Positions 33,738-46,989 are shown, counted from the stretch's first letter. The stretch: DNA of 64,000 nucleotides from Rhizophagus irregularis (GCF_026210795.1 NC_089429.1:6357001-6421000), one strand, 5' to 3'. The notes: generated by a model not told the origin, from the sequence alone. Program-made: numbers and translations.

Positions 33738-34199
33738 AACTTTCCTATGCATAATATTATTTGTCTTACATAAATTTGTTCTTGTAATGATAAATTTCTC
33801 TATAGTTAGCAATGTTGAGTCATAATTGCTAATGTCAATATGAATTAAAAATTTATAAAATTGATTCATTAGCCAGATCAAAATCTTTCAATCTGAAAAA
33901 AATATTATGAAATAAATGAAATTTTTAAGTTTTTTTTTTAATAAATGGATTTAGAAATAATGTAGTTATACAAATTTTTTATAAGCGACCACTAATATTA
34001 GATTTCGCATTAGTCTTATTTCAGAAGTGTACTATATATACTTTGTAAGTGTTCAAGCCTGTTTTTCACTGGACTAAGGAAGTGGATTGATAAGCACATG
34101 ATTTAGCAGATTATTATTACGATTAATTAAAAGCTTTATTTTAACAATTAAGTATAAATCTTTATTATTATATTCGTTTTAATCATTTAAATATTATAA

Positions 34200-34471
34200 T
34201 TTATAAGTGCCAAATTATTAATATAATAAGGAGGAACTAATTCGCCTGTAGATAAATCAGCTAGCTTCCATTTACCTGCAAATCTTTTGTGGGTGCTTTT
34301 GAGTAGATATAAATGTTTTCAATGATGTATTATTTATGGTCAATTCATTTTCATCATTTTCCAAATTATCATCATTTCAAGATTGATTTCCATAAATTAA
34401 TATTTGCTCAAAAGACTGAGAGATTTCATCGTCTATATCCTCCTTTTCACTATTAAATTCGCCTTCTTCAT
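34200..34471 (-). pseudogene. Unidentified coding remnant
   Basis: Minus-strand sequence reads as acidic NSDNYEEGEFNSEKEDIDDE, a stop, then TINNTSLKTFISTQKHPQK and, after a frame change, AGKWKLADLSTGELVPPYYI to a TAA near 34200. Composition is protein-like. I suspect a transposon-derived or zinc-finger protein C-terminus but cannot show it. The foldback element at 34472-34863 abuts and overlaps its 5' side. Confidence 0.3.
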
Positions 34472-34863
34472 AATTATCGCTGTTTTCAATTTGGTGTGAT
34501 AGTGTAACACCACTAAAAATAATCAATTTTTAAAAATTTGTGAATACCCGTGATTTTTTTAAATAATCATCTAGAAAAGGGTTGATTACCTATGATTACC
34601 GGGGGAAATCATGGAAAATTCCCAATTATTTGAGTAGTTTACTTATAAAAAACTGTTATTGTTACACAAAGTTAAAAAACTTGCGTATAAGTAAACTACT
34701 CGAAAAATTGAGATTTTTCTATAATTTCCACTGGTATTCACAAGTTATTAACTATTTTCTAAATGATTTTTTAGAAAAATCATGGGTATTCACAAAATTT
34801 TGATGATCATATTTTTATAGGAGTGCTAGCTGTGATCGCACTAAATTGAAAACAGCAATAATT
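34472..34863. mobile_element. Foldback element, about 160-bp arms
   Basis: Inverted arms begin AATTAT(C/T)GCTGTTTTCAATTT on both sides. They continue through CAC..CTA(T)AAAAAT, TTTGTGAATACCC and, near the centre, GAGTAGTTTACTTATA. The arms are diverged (about 80% by eye), so it is older than the element at 14734. No transposase. Confidence 0.65.
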
Positions 34864-35658
34864 GATTTATCTTGCTATCCGATTCCTTATATTAGAGTTG
34901 TACTTCATTATTTCTATGTGCTTGATCAATATTAGTTTCTCTTTTTTATTATATACATATATTTAGTTTTTTATTATAGTTATTAGGCGCATAGACGGAA
35001 ATCGGATGGTTGCTAAGATCAAAGGGGCAAATCGTCTGATCGGGATTTGTTCAATAGGCAAATTAGTACCAGATTCAATAACACCTTTTATTTGCACCAT
35101 CGATAGCACTTTTTCATACTAAAAGGAATAATAATAAATTATAAAAATGTTTCGCAACATTTTTTATTAATACAAGAATGTACCTTTAAAAAATGTTATT
35201 TAAATTAATTCATTTTATATTAACCTTAAGTTGATTTCTTCTGTTTGAATGTAAATGACCATTGAAGATCATAATCTCTCTACTGATGCAACGTTTACAC
35301 AATGCTCATAATTTTATATGCAACAAGACCCAATTCTTTATAATGTTGTGAAATCAGCTCTAATATGTAAAAAGATCTGAAAAATGAATAGAATTTTGAT
35401 AATCAAAAATAGTAGATGGCATATTTTCTGTCCAAACAATATAATAGTATAATGTATATTCACTTAAACCAACTCAATTACGCCTTGATAAACCTGTATT
35501 TAGGATATCAATAATCGATATCCTGGATGTAATATCCAAGATAATATTAAAGTAGTTGTTCCCACTGCTTTCATCATTTTTCAAGACATTCACAGAATTT
35601 ACCAGCAAGACTAACTTATTCTATTAGAAAAACAATAAATAAAATCATGTGCTATCTA
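34864..35658. other. Intergenic, no gene seen
   Basis: AT-rich. The last 12 bases (ATGTGCTATCTA, 35647-35658) are the left target duplication of the next element. Confidence 0.45.
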
Positions 35659-36913
35659 GGTAAACATAGCTTGAGCTTGAATTTTATTAATTAATGCCGA
35701 AGTGACTTTAGAGAAACACAGAGTGATCTAAAAAGCACCGCAATAAGTGCAGAACTAATAGAAAAACAAAGAACAAATAATCTTCCAAAATTACATATAA
35801 GAAAAGCTAAGATTATAAACCCCACCCTCTCTATATAAATAACTACAGCTACTCCCCCCAAATATATCTCAAAATGGGTAAAGTCGACTATGCTATACGT
35901 AATCCATCCAGCGCCGTACCCACTCCTAGAATCGGTAAAGAACCTCCGAGCTACCATTAGCACTATCAGAAACGCATAAAATTCAACTTCCCCTATTTGA
36001 CTACATACTATAGATAACAAACCTATTTCACAAAGACCTCCGGGAACTTTTAGTGTCATGCAGTCCAGCCGATGGAGAACTTTTTAGTGTCGTGCAATCC
36101 CCGAAGGGACACCCACCTCATTGCAAACAATCCCAAACGGAGGACACCCACCTCATTGCGAATGATCCTTCGACCTAAGATCTACCTAGATAAGTCAATC
36201 CAATGATAGTCCAACATGTGACCACTATGATCAGCATACTACAAAAACTGCAGTACCCAACCTGTCACCTCCTTATCACCCGAATGATGATCGATTTTAA
36301 AAATTGTAACACCAAGCCACCATGACGATCAAATTTTCCAGTATCCCCCACCCCCAAAGAAAATAAGGTTACACCAAAAAAAGCGACCAAGAAAAACAAA
36401 AAGCAAAAAAATAAAGACATAAACCTCAGGAAAACTCGAAGTGCAATGAGAAAAACCTGAGTAAAATTCACCAAACATACACCTCTACTCCGTCTCCTTA
36501 TTTTAGAAAACTAACTCCCCAGTTAACAACATCAACTAGCAAGAAATACGTTAATCAGGAGCTCCTTCCAAGAAATACCGGTCCGGCCTGCAAACCACTT
36601 GGCCAGTTAGACTTTAAAGGCATAGGAACCAAGACGCACTACTTTTCAACCTTTCAGAAAGCCCAGGGAACGTTCATATGGAACTGCCATCTTACAGTAT
36701 TATTGGTAACTCCAAGACTCATGATAACGGTCCTAACTCAATATAAGCCGTAAGGAGTTTGGGTGAAACTAAAGACCTCGGTAATAACTTTATATAACGT
36801 CGAAAAGTCCTTTTACTATCACTCAAGGCAAAAAATCCTCATATTTTTCATCCACAACTTCATGGGAAAAAATGGGCAGAGCCCAACGGGGAAGAAAGTA
36901 CGATCATAAGTTT
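35659..36913. mobile_element. 1.26-kb insertion with 12-bp target duplication
   Basis: ATGTGCTATCTA flanks both ends (35647-35658 and 36914-36925). The inside is clearly richer in G and C than its surroundings and contains a local duplication of GGACACCCACCTCATTGC (about 36107 and 36144). On the minus strand a 122-codon frame includes RFFTDSRSGYGAGW and later SISSALIAVLF, which faintly recall the RNase H domain of LINEs, but there is no reverse transcriptase. A 5'-truncated non-LTR element on the minus strand is the best guess; a retrocopy of an unknown RNA is the alternative. Confidence 0.55.
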
Positions 36914-37672
36914 ATGTGCTATCTAATTATCCCCTTTTTTGATCTTATTGAGATATTGTTCACATTTTTTCAACAAAATAATAAAATTTACCTATTTTAC
37001 AATTACCAATTATAGAAAAAATGATGACAACATATTTGATTTTCCCTCTTATAATCTATACAGTATTATACCATACGTCTTTATCAATTAAGTTTAGGAA
37101 TACCTTTAAGAAATAATTTTATGTGAATCTATAGAAATGAAGTTATGAAGTATACAAAAATTTTAAATAAAAATATCTATTTCTTTTTCTTTTATGAAAA
37201 TTAATAATTGAAGCTTATCAAAAAAAAAAAAGATTTTTTGTAAACTCCCACCATACCACAAAATTATCACCTATGGTTTAACTTACATTTTTAGTGAAAT
37301 TTAACAATAATAATAATATACATATTCTCAAAAGTTATGATACTTGGATCAGCAAACTCTTTCCTAAGTTTTTTGACTTAAACTCGAAAAACTATATTTT
37401 AAGACTGAGTAATATGTAATTTGAATTTAGTTTTCAGCAACTGATACTTAAAAAAGTCAACATACTGCATATATACTGCCTATACTATATAAAAATAATG
37501 TTAATGCCCATCAGATATCTGCTTTTTTCAAGCAAAAAATAGTTTAATTTTTGAAATTATATCATATATTATAAAGCGTTTTGAGAACTTGTATGTAACA
37601 ATAATATAACCATCATAATAGGACCAGAAATATATATGTATCAACTGAAGTGATTCAGAAAATTGTTTTTCA

Positions 37673-37811
37673 GGGCCGAAATTATGCTAATCTCAGTCAG
37701 TTACCAAGTAGGTAATAAAATTTTGACTGGCATTATCTAAAGAAATTATCTAAAAAGGAAAGATCTACCCGATTTTTTGTCAAAAATACGCATACTCGCT
37801 ACCTTATCCTT
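37673..37811 (+). repeat. Dispersed GGGCCGAAATTAT repeat, copy 1
   Basis: Starts GGGCCGAAATTATGCTAAT, contains CAGTCAGT, then TTTTGACTGGCATTATCTA and AAAGGAAAGATCTACC. Copies at 51669-51767 (minus) and 63635-63770 (plus) share the same order of words. Internal TAATGCCAG / CTGGCATTA pairing hints at a small inverted-repeat element. Confidence 0.6.
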
Positions 37812-40800
37812 TAGAGATTCTATTGTAATATAAAACTTTGTTTATTAAACTAGGTGCTTAATGTTTGTTACATTTACAGCAAAAGCCCTGTTTCCACATA
37901 GCCCCGAATTTTGCCAAAAAAATTGCGCCACGCGTCACTTTTAGCTCTGCCACATTTTTGTATATATAAACCTCTTGTTTTTATTCAACTTAAAAAATTT
38001 ACTTCTACTCAACACTTATATTTAATTACCCACTTTACTGAATAGTTTGATATTCTATTATTAAAAAAATTTTCCAGCAAATTAACTTATGCTTAAAATG
38101 AAAAATTTCTCCCACTTAATACTTATACACCTTAGTATTAATATAAAATAAAAAATTATTTTTCTTATCCATAGATTCACTCCAAAGATTAAGCTAGACC
38201 TGAGATGGTCTAACAAATTATTTTTAATCATTTGTATTGATTGCATCAGCAAATTATGTGATTGGAATTTTTCATTAATTTAATAATAAACATTCACTTT
38301 ATTCACATCAAACCCATTTAATCATATTTTTATGTTAACAAGTTTTTCTTATTTTAAATAATTTTTTTAGATTAAACAATCATATACTTCTATATTCTTC
38401 TAATTTTTACTTTTTAGAGACAAATGGATCAACTGGATGTATTTCACTCAAAAACTGTCCATTTCTTGAATAAATTTCAAGGAATTAAACATTAACAGTA
38501 TTCAAATAAATGCTAAGAATATTTTTGAAAAGAATAATAAAGAATATATTCTGATCGATTATTCAACATAGCATATAGGATTGTTAAGTTTATACAATAT
38601 ATTGTACAATCAATAATCTTTAAATGATCATTTAATTTAAATTTTTAGTTATGCATTTAAGTTATTTCTTAATTAACAACTCTTCTCACTTGAAACTTCA
38701 GTGAATTACTATATTTATAATTATCACTATCTAAAACATGCATGAAATTTTTTTATTAAAATAGTAATATGAACAAATATATTTGATAATACACATTTCT
38801 TTACCAACTATATTAATGGATAATTCAATTTTATTTATATAATTTGGGCTCTTTAATCATTTTCAAACATTTGTTCACTATATTTTATTAAAAGTCACAT
38901 TTTCTTTTGTTTATTAGGTGTCCCATTTTTTACTTTCAGCTATTAGACATCACATCTTTGTAATTAAGCTTTCATTTAGAAAATTAAAGAACTTTTGACT
39001 TTAAACCCTTATCTGATGATATATTCTAAAGAAAACTATGTATTACTGTTTATTGCTCATGATTTTCCCCACTTAGATAGAAATCAATATACAATTGATA
39101 AGAAAAAGGAACATTTCATAATATAATTAATATACATTATAAATTTGGATGTATGAAGGGTATATGAACATTTCAACAATTTAAATATAGCAAACATACA
39201 TATATAAAGACAAATTTCTCTTGAAATATTCTTGGACTTATATATAAAGATTTATTGAAAATAAAATTTAAATATCCTATTTACAGCCTTTGCAAATAAC
39301 ATAATTTGGACATGAATAGCTAATTCCGAAGAGCAATTCTAGATACTATATAATGGATTTTATTAATAAATAGCAAAATAAATGAGAAAATATAATTAAA
39401 TAATTTTCAGTTGCTAAAGGATAGAACTTACATCAATGATAATATTTCAGTACATCAGATTTACCAAATAATTTTCATTATATAAACTCAAATATCAGTA
39501 ATATCTCAACAATAAAATCAAGTTATAAGATACCTGTCTAGAAGGAAAAGAAGTCATTATTACAACTAAATTAGGATTGAAAGATATAATCTATTCTTGT
39601 CACTTTGTTTAGAATTAGATAGTACAACCTATTTCCTATTATACAGAAATTTGTATATAAAATGGAAGCCCAAAAATCACAAGATTAATTCAAGAAAAAT
39701 TAAGTTACCTCTATCTTTTTATGTTCAAGTGGTCCCTTTTACTTTTCCAAAACAAGGAAGTATTGAAAAAAAATAACAACTCCACTTTTTTTAACTATTT
39801 TATAATAAGCATTCTTATATATATAACCATTGGATTCACACCAGATGAATGTTTTTATTTTTAGTTACAATAAGGAAATTTTATGTTTCTTATATTTTAT
39901 TGAGAACATTATAGATATTATAGAAACAATTCAAAAAAATGACTTTGCGTATGAATCCATATCTGTTAGCTCTACTTCTAGTTGATTTAACAACAGCTTG
40001 AGGGTTAAGCATTTTTCTTTATTTTTTCTTAAAAAAATTTTTTTTAAAAATTGATTGGTCTGATTCTTAAAATATGTCAATCTATTTTTGTCAAGTAATT
40101 AAGCCATTTATGACAATAATACATGCTTTATTCATCATCAAAAATTAATATAAATTCCAAAGTTAGCAAAAAAAAAAGCTTTACTAATTTTCACACAATG
40201 GTAAACCATCGATAAAATCCCACAAATCATCACAGATTCATAAAAAAATAGAAAATGCAAGCATATTAAAGCCTTAAAAAGTAAAGAAGAAGAACAGAAA
40301 ATTCAAACTTATTCACAATTTAAAAGTAAAATATCTATTTTATTGGATAATACTACATATATATGTTGGACAATTTAAGAGATTATTATAACAAATTTAA
40401 AAGAATAGAAACATTAAATATTCAGAATATATAAAATTTTTAGGAAATTATCAATAAAGAGAATGCAAAGAGCAATGATGATTAAGGTTATAAATCTGAT
40501 TATGAATATTTTTTGCAACAGTATCATAACAAGTAATGAAATGAAAACAAAGCGTTTAAAATGGAAGATAACTTTCTATATTATAGCGAATCATTTAAGC
40601 AAATTTTATACTATAATATTCTTAATATAATCTATCATTTAGGAAATTTATTAATATAATATTAATTATTATGAAAGTTTAATCAGGCTAGCAATTTTTG
40701 AAAAATTATGTGTTCAAAATTGCATATTGTATAACCTGATATTCAAGAAGCTTCAAGCAAAGTATCTAGCAAAACTTTAATGTTTTTTTAAGAAGAGCCA

Positions 40801-41930
40801 GGAGATATTATTTTATTGCATCCCATTGTGAGAAAGGTTCATGGAGAAGTTGTGATATCGCTTCAACTTTTTGGGAGGAAATTTCGGAAGAAAGGTGGGA
40901 ACAACTTTTAGGTAGTTTGAAGTTAAAAGAAAGTTGGTGTTAAGAATCATAGTATTTTTTCAGCTATTAAACAAAAATTTGGAATTGTAATAATTCTAAT
41001 TTGGCAAAGAAAAACCATCAGCTAGAAACATACTACTACCTGGGAAGGATCAAGAATTCAGAAAGACACACGAATAATTTTTTGATCTTGAAAATTTATT
41101 TTTAAAAAATAATTGTCACTTAGTTCAGGTAAAAAGAAAAAGAAAAAAGTAATGTAACCCAATTTTTTCAATCGACAATTCAACTAATAAGCATTTAAAA
41201 AGAGTCCGTCATATGGAAAAAAATCACATAAAATATAAATTTTTAGAGGGTTATTTAACCAGGAGCAAATTAACAAAATTGAAATGGATACAGTGAAACT
41301 GCTTTATGCATGTAGTATTATAATAAGTGTCATTATAAAAAGACATCCTATAAAAAACTTATCAGAAAATATGAAAAAAAGTTTTTTTATAGAAGACAAT
41401 GAAGTATTTCAGATTAATATTTAATTTGTTTAAAATGTAAAAAAATTAGAGAAATGAAAGAACAAAGCAAGTTAAGTAGATATCAAGTAATTTTGGATAA
41501 ACTATATTGAATAAAATCATCATTTCTTTCTAAATTAAATATATATATTAAATTATTTTTAAGAATTATGAAAGAATTAATAGATAATGATGAGTTGAAT
41601 TACTAGTATAGACAGAGAATAAATCATACAATAGACTTTAAATTTAAATGGATATATAATTTTGAAAATTTCTTATAAGTTCCAGAATTATTTTTTTTAA
41701 TAACATTATACTAGAAAATGATAGTTTGAAAGTTTACTACAATTAATTGGAATAATCTTATAATATATTTCCGCCATTATTCAATGATCCAGAGTCATAC
41801 ATCCCTTCAGGGAGTTAAATTTAATAGAAGAAGAAAATAAGACATTTATATATTTTCATAATATTTATATTCTATTTTCAAACAATGACTGCATCTCCCT
41901 CATACCTTCCATCACTGAGGCCCATAGAAA

Positions 41931-42230
41931 GGAGGAGAATATTAATATTTGGAGTTGGGAAAGAAATTATTAATTAAATATCTATTGTATAATAATAGTG
42001 ATGATATGCATAATTTCTTTAAGACACATTAAGATTATTAATTTTATTACTAAAAAAAGAATTTAAAAAGGAGGAGAATAACAATATTTGGAGTTGGGAA
42101 CTATTGTATAATAGTAATGATATAGAATAGCAATATTTGGAGTTGGAGAAAGAAATTATCAATCAAATATTTATTGTATAATAGTGATGATAAGCATAAT
42201 TTCTTTAAAAATTATTGATTTTATTACTAA
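41931..42230. repeat. Imperfect direct repeats, 2.5 copies
   Basis: GGAGGAGAATA..AATATTTGGAGTTGGG introduces copies at 41931-42052, 42070-42122 and 42125-42230. The first and third also share AAATATTTATTGTATAATA and GCATAATTTCTTTAA and end TTTTATTACTAA. The middle copy is truncated. It is non-coding as far as seen. Confidence 0.7.
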
Positions 42231-42470
42231 TCTATTTGAACATCACAAGTGCTCAATAATCATAACATATGACTTTTGAAGCATAATATGGCATGGATTA
42301 AGCCCTTTAATATGGCAAATCTTTTATAACTGGTTTAAGACAACCCATTCTTAGATTAAATTATAAATATACTAGTGGTCAGATTACATCAACTCAACAT
42401 AATGATAAGCCTGATAATTTTACCAGTGGTCAGATTATACAAATTATAAATGAACAATAATAATATGCAG

Positions 42471-42547
42471 GTTGGCTTGATGAGACAAGATCAAGCCATA
42501 CGAGCGGTAAATTCGAGACAACCAGTTAGATACTGGGTTAGATGCCA
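42471..42547 (+). other. Stem-loop cluster
   Basis: Within 77 bp there are the pairs GGCTTGAT / ATCAAGCC and CCAGT / ACTGG, and an outer pair GTTGGC / GCCAAC. This region is preceded by two copies of (A/C)CAGTGGTCAGATTA at about 42374 and 42422. It could be a structured RNA or a transposon end. No known RNA family is recognised. Confidence 0.25.
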
Positions 42548-43605
42548 ACTATAGCTCTGCAAACATATTTAATTAATGGAATTATAATTCTAATTAATAC
42601 ACAATTTAAATATTTGTGCTTATAATATAGATTTCTGTGTAAAGTAAAGTACCATACATTAGCAAACTTTATACTTGATTAATTATTAGGTGATATTGTC
42701 AGCCTTAATATATATAGTATTAAAAAAAATTACAAATCAAGATTTTTTTTTTCCGCCAATGAATTCGAGCTTCAAAGATTCAGAAATTAAAGCTTGGAAA
42801 CAAAAAGTTGCCATTGAAAAATGTTATGATAAGCTATTTAAAAAAATAAGTCCGAAAGGACATGAAATGTATTATCTAGTAATTGCATCTTTAGTTTATT
42901 TGTATTGCATTTTTTTTTGAAAAAAAAAATACACAATAATATGTGCATAAAAAGGTTTGGCTTGTTCCTGGTATGCCTCAGTACATATATCTTATTGTTG
43001 AAAGGTTGATTATTTAGTCGATCAGTATAATTAACTTTTTGAATTTAAAAGTAAAATAATCTCTTATATCCATCATTTTGATACACAAATTTAATTCTCT
43101 TATCAACTATTTTACTTTTTTGTGTATACAGATGATTCTCACTTTTCCAATAAAATCATGTTTTATTATGAAAAATTAATGTAATTAAAAAATCGTAATA
43201 ATAAAAGTTTTATTCATAAAATTATTTTTTTTTGTATCAAGATTATATGATTTTTAATTTGATTTGAGAAAATAAAAATAACATGGTCTAATCCTTGATA
43301 TGTATACAAATCATAACCCATTACATAACAATTTTTTATTGGAATTATTTAAAATTTACAAATAATTATATATTTATCTACTTTATGATGTAACAAATAA
43401 AATATCAGCAGATGGCAGGCTAGAATTACATTCATCCGCTTGATTGGACAAAGGATTTATTGGAATGATTTATATAACACATTATTGTTGGTTCTTTTGT
43501 TGTCTTTTTATAAAATACCAAATAAATTTGTACAACAAAAATTGAAAATTTATTCCATTTTTTGAAATGAAAGCAAACCCCCTTTTCTTTTACTAATGTG
43601 GAATG

Positions 43606-44760
43606 ATTAAAAATATTTTCAGGAAATTTACCTGAATTGACAGGTTGAAATTATAGAAAAGATTTTTCAACATTGCATTCATGTATTTTATTTTTGCAAA
43701 TAGATTATGGTGTCATTTAGCCATCCCATTATGAGAAGATTCATTTTCTGCTCTTACCCAACATTATCATTGTATTGAAACTTATTTATGCTTTTTAAAT
43801 GAAGATGGTAAAGCAAAGTTTAATGAATATAGAATTAATGATAACTTATTACTTTCAAATACATTACTCAATTATCCTAGCTTTATTATTAAATATTAAT
43901 GCAAGTAAAATTTGTTTTTCTGTTGAATATTGGATTGGCACTTTAGTGGATAAATATAATGATAAACTTTAGTTCATATGCTATTATTTGAAGTATTTAT
44001 TAAAATGAAGGAAATTTACATTCTTTAAAGTTATTTATAATGTTATTGAATATTTTAATAATATGGACTTGATTTACAAATCCAAATCTATCACACAATA
44101 TCGGAATTTAAATTTAAATATTTGTGCTATTTCATCTCAAAATATTACTTCACTTTTGAAATTATTATGTTCTAATTGCAATTCAATCTCATCAATTGAT
44201 TTTGATTTTTTTAGATATAATATCAAATAAACATTCGTTAATTGAAAAATATTACAAATCATTTGGATCTTTTCATAGTATAATATATAACCCATTTTTA
44301 TAATTAAAAAATTCTAATTTTTCCAATACTTTAAATTCTAATATGCTTTATTTAATTGATTTTACAAATATGGATCAATTGAATGTTTTAGAACTTATTC
44401 TCATTCCCTATATTTAATTTTGTTCAACAAATTATTAATGTTATTAAACCTTTTAAATTGAAATCTTTGTTTATGGGTAAGGTAATACATATTAAATCAT
44501 TGGGTATTGCTATTACAGAAATTTAGAAAATTTTGATTTGGATTTATGAGTGATGAATATGATAATAAACCAAAACAACAATTATTAATAATTTGATTTG
44601 GGTGTACTTGTCATTTATTCATTGAAAATAACATTAATTATCTTACTATTGGAGTGGATTTTAACGAGCAGCCTTTAAATAGATTATTCCTATATATTTA
44701 TAGTTTTGAAGAAATTACAATTAACTTGGATTTGAATTTCGATCAGAAATAAACTTCGAA
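43606..44760 (+). pseudogene. F-box/LRR pseudogene
   Basis: Broken frames encode IFSGNLPEL, KDFSTLHSCIL, CHLAIP, ETYLCFLNEDGKAKFNEYRI, NTLLNYPSFI, and further on leucine-rich pieces (LNVLEL, VIKPFKLKSLFM). They follow the intact gene at 27276-28877 segment by segment. Many stops and frame changes are present and the start codon is lost. It runs in the same orientation as the hydrolase pseudogene that follows. Confidence 0.75.
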
Positions 44761-44889
44761 AGAGTCAATACTTGAAGGTATTGATTTTCAACAAATTAAT
44801 TTATCATTTTACCAGATTAGAACATCCAGAACATCTTGAATTTTTACATTGTAAAGGATTTGATAATTGCATAGTATTATCCAAGAGTA

Positions 44890-45532
44890 AATTATATCTT
44901 GAAGAGTTTAAGCTATGGTATTACAGAACTTGGAGAAAAATTTCATCTTGTTAGATGGGATTATCGAGGAACTGGACGAAGTGATGTCAAAGCGTACTCA
45001 CTTGAATTGAGTAGTCAAGATCTTCACGCCGTAATAACAAAAATTAAAACAGATAAACCAAATAAAAAAATAATTACAGTTGGATATATTTAAACTTTAT
45101 AGAAGCAAGTTTAAATAGTGAGGAACTTGTAAAATATTTCATCGCTTGATCCAGATTATGAATTTTCAACAATTTCTCATGGATTATCGAATTTTAGCAT
45201 CACAACGTCTGATCAATTTCGTGCTTTAAAGCTTGGTATTGTACCACTTGGATATCGAAAATTTGAAGTTAAACGTGAGTATTAATTAAAAAATCTTTTT
45301 TTTAAAAAAAAATCATTATTATATACAACTAATTAAGAAAATTTTATTTAACTATAGCATTTGATTTTGAAGATTTTTTTAGTTCTTTAGATATTCCAAC
45401 ATTAAATTTTATCGGGGAGAAAGATAATTTAATTACGCTTGATCATAGTTTATAATTTGCAAATCTTGCTAAAAATGGGAAAAAAGATCGTTTATAAAGA
45501 TTATTGGACATTCACCACCATGGGAACACTAA
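44890..45532 (+). pseudogene. Alpha/beta-hydrolase pseudogene, two exons
   Basis: Exon 1 encodes YGITELGEKFHLVRWDYRGT, GRSD, then YSLELSSQDLHAVITKIK and IITVGY, the central strand pattern of alpha/beta hydrolases. It then breaks where the GxSxG nucleophile elbow would be expected. Further on are LSNFSITTSDQFRALKLG and a GTGAGT donor at 45275. Exon 2 starts at 45358 and encodes IPTLNFIGEKDNLITLDHS and, after frame changes, a GHSPPWE histidine motif. Catalytic Ser is lost, so it is inactive. No N-terminal third is visible; the sequence joins directly to F-box relic sequence. Confidence 0.7.
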
Positions 45533-46989
45533 ATCAGTTGTCACAGAATTTGTGTCCAATATTTAATATTTTTTTCTTTTTTAAAAAAATTTCTTTGTAT
45601 TAATATTTCATATACGATAACCAATTTATGAACAAGTTGACCGAATTCTTTTTAACTAAAAGTCTTCATTAATAAATAATAAAGAAATTAATTAGTCTCT
45701 AAAAAAAGTGCAAAAATCCTGAAATTGACCAAAAGTCACGTTGAGTCGTGGAGGTATGAATTAGAAGATTTAAAATAGAAGAAATTAAAATTTTATTTAG
45801 ATGAGAAACCGAAAATAACGAAATTAATGATTTAAAATGAATATTAATGAATTTTATAATCATGATACTGGCTTTAAAACTTGGAGAGTTTTTTTAATAA
45901 AAAATTTTATAAGGATATACATATTATTAATTGTTACATTGATTTATAGGTTGATTTTATAAGAATTGTTTATTTGTGAAATTGGGCTTAGTTATAAATG
46001 ACACATCGACTAATTTTGGTATATTTATTATGTTCAAGTAAGTGTTCAACATGCAAATATATTTCCAAAATTGACTGTTTACAAATTATTTAGTATATTT
46101 ATAATATTTAAATTAAAAAAAAAAGGGTTTCTTTACTATTTTTTGATTATGTAATATAATTCATTAGGTAGCGATGGTAGCATACTATTTTGCAAATAGG
46201 AATTAAAGAACAAAAATGCAATTAGCTGAAGTCAAACAGTAAATCATAGAATTAGAAAATACAAGGCTATGCAAAGAATTAGAAATTAGTTTTTGACTTA
46301 ATAAATAAAATTGTTGTATTTAAAATACTATTTGTATTTTGTTATTATTATTCGCCATGGTATTGTTATTTATTTGTATGCTAAAATTCATACATGTATG
46401 ATTTCTTATAAGTCTGTATGAAAACCATACAGTGCATACATAAAAAACGGGTTTAAGTAACTCGGTACGGGTTGATCAATTCCAAAAATTCCGTACCGTA
46501 CTCGTCCTATGATACATACTAATGTATTATTGAGCCACAGTTGATAAAATGCTTTTTTTTTTCATGTGATATCCAAATAACTATTATATTAAATGGATTT
46601 TAATGTCCAAATATTAAATGGACACTGATATTCAAATATTAAATTGACATTGCTGTCCAAATCCCTATAAAAAAATTGGATACGTTTTTTATAAAGTTTT
46701 TATACGATTTTTTTTCCTTAGAAATAACATCATAATAGGATACGGAAAAATGCACAATTCCGTATCACCAAAAATATGGTTTGGATACGGAATTTGCACG
46801 GGATTTATATGGAATTTACATGATTTGATCACTGATTTTATCACGAAATTTATACGATTTGGTCACTGAATTTACTATTTGTATTACAGTTTACTATAAT
46901 TGTATTTACATAAATCTAATTTCACTTTATTAAATTAAATAAAAAATAAAAAATAAACAAAGTACAAATACATTATGAAAATTCCCTCT
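45533..46989. other. Decayed region with coiled-coil scrap and TACGG-rich words
   Basis: A short coiled-coil-like scrap (MQLAEVKQ, IIELENTRLCKELEIS) lies at about 46213-46300 with stops. From 46440 to 46870 there are repeated words of the form ATACGGA(A/T)TT and GGTACGG, and a CCCTATAAAAAAATTGG word at about 46664, like the ends of the foldback MITEs. Confidence 0.4.

Larger units (their letters stand above)
36926..43605. other. Long decayed region
   Basis: There is no intact gene in more than 6 kb. It holds a dispersed repeat copy (37673-37811), a possible coding scrap at 40795-40945 (EEPGDIILLHPIV in one frame, TFWEEISEERWEQLLGSLK in another), the direct repeats at 41931-42230, and a 76-codon frame at 42690-42920 with the segment FKDSEIKAWKQKVAIEKC, too short and isolated to name. 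Confidence 0.5.

Noticed and set aside
36265-36474. 69-codon minus-strand hydrophobic frame in the 1.26-kb insertion
   Set aside because: No motif and no link to the RNase H-like frame; probably chance.
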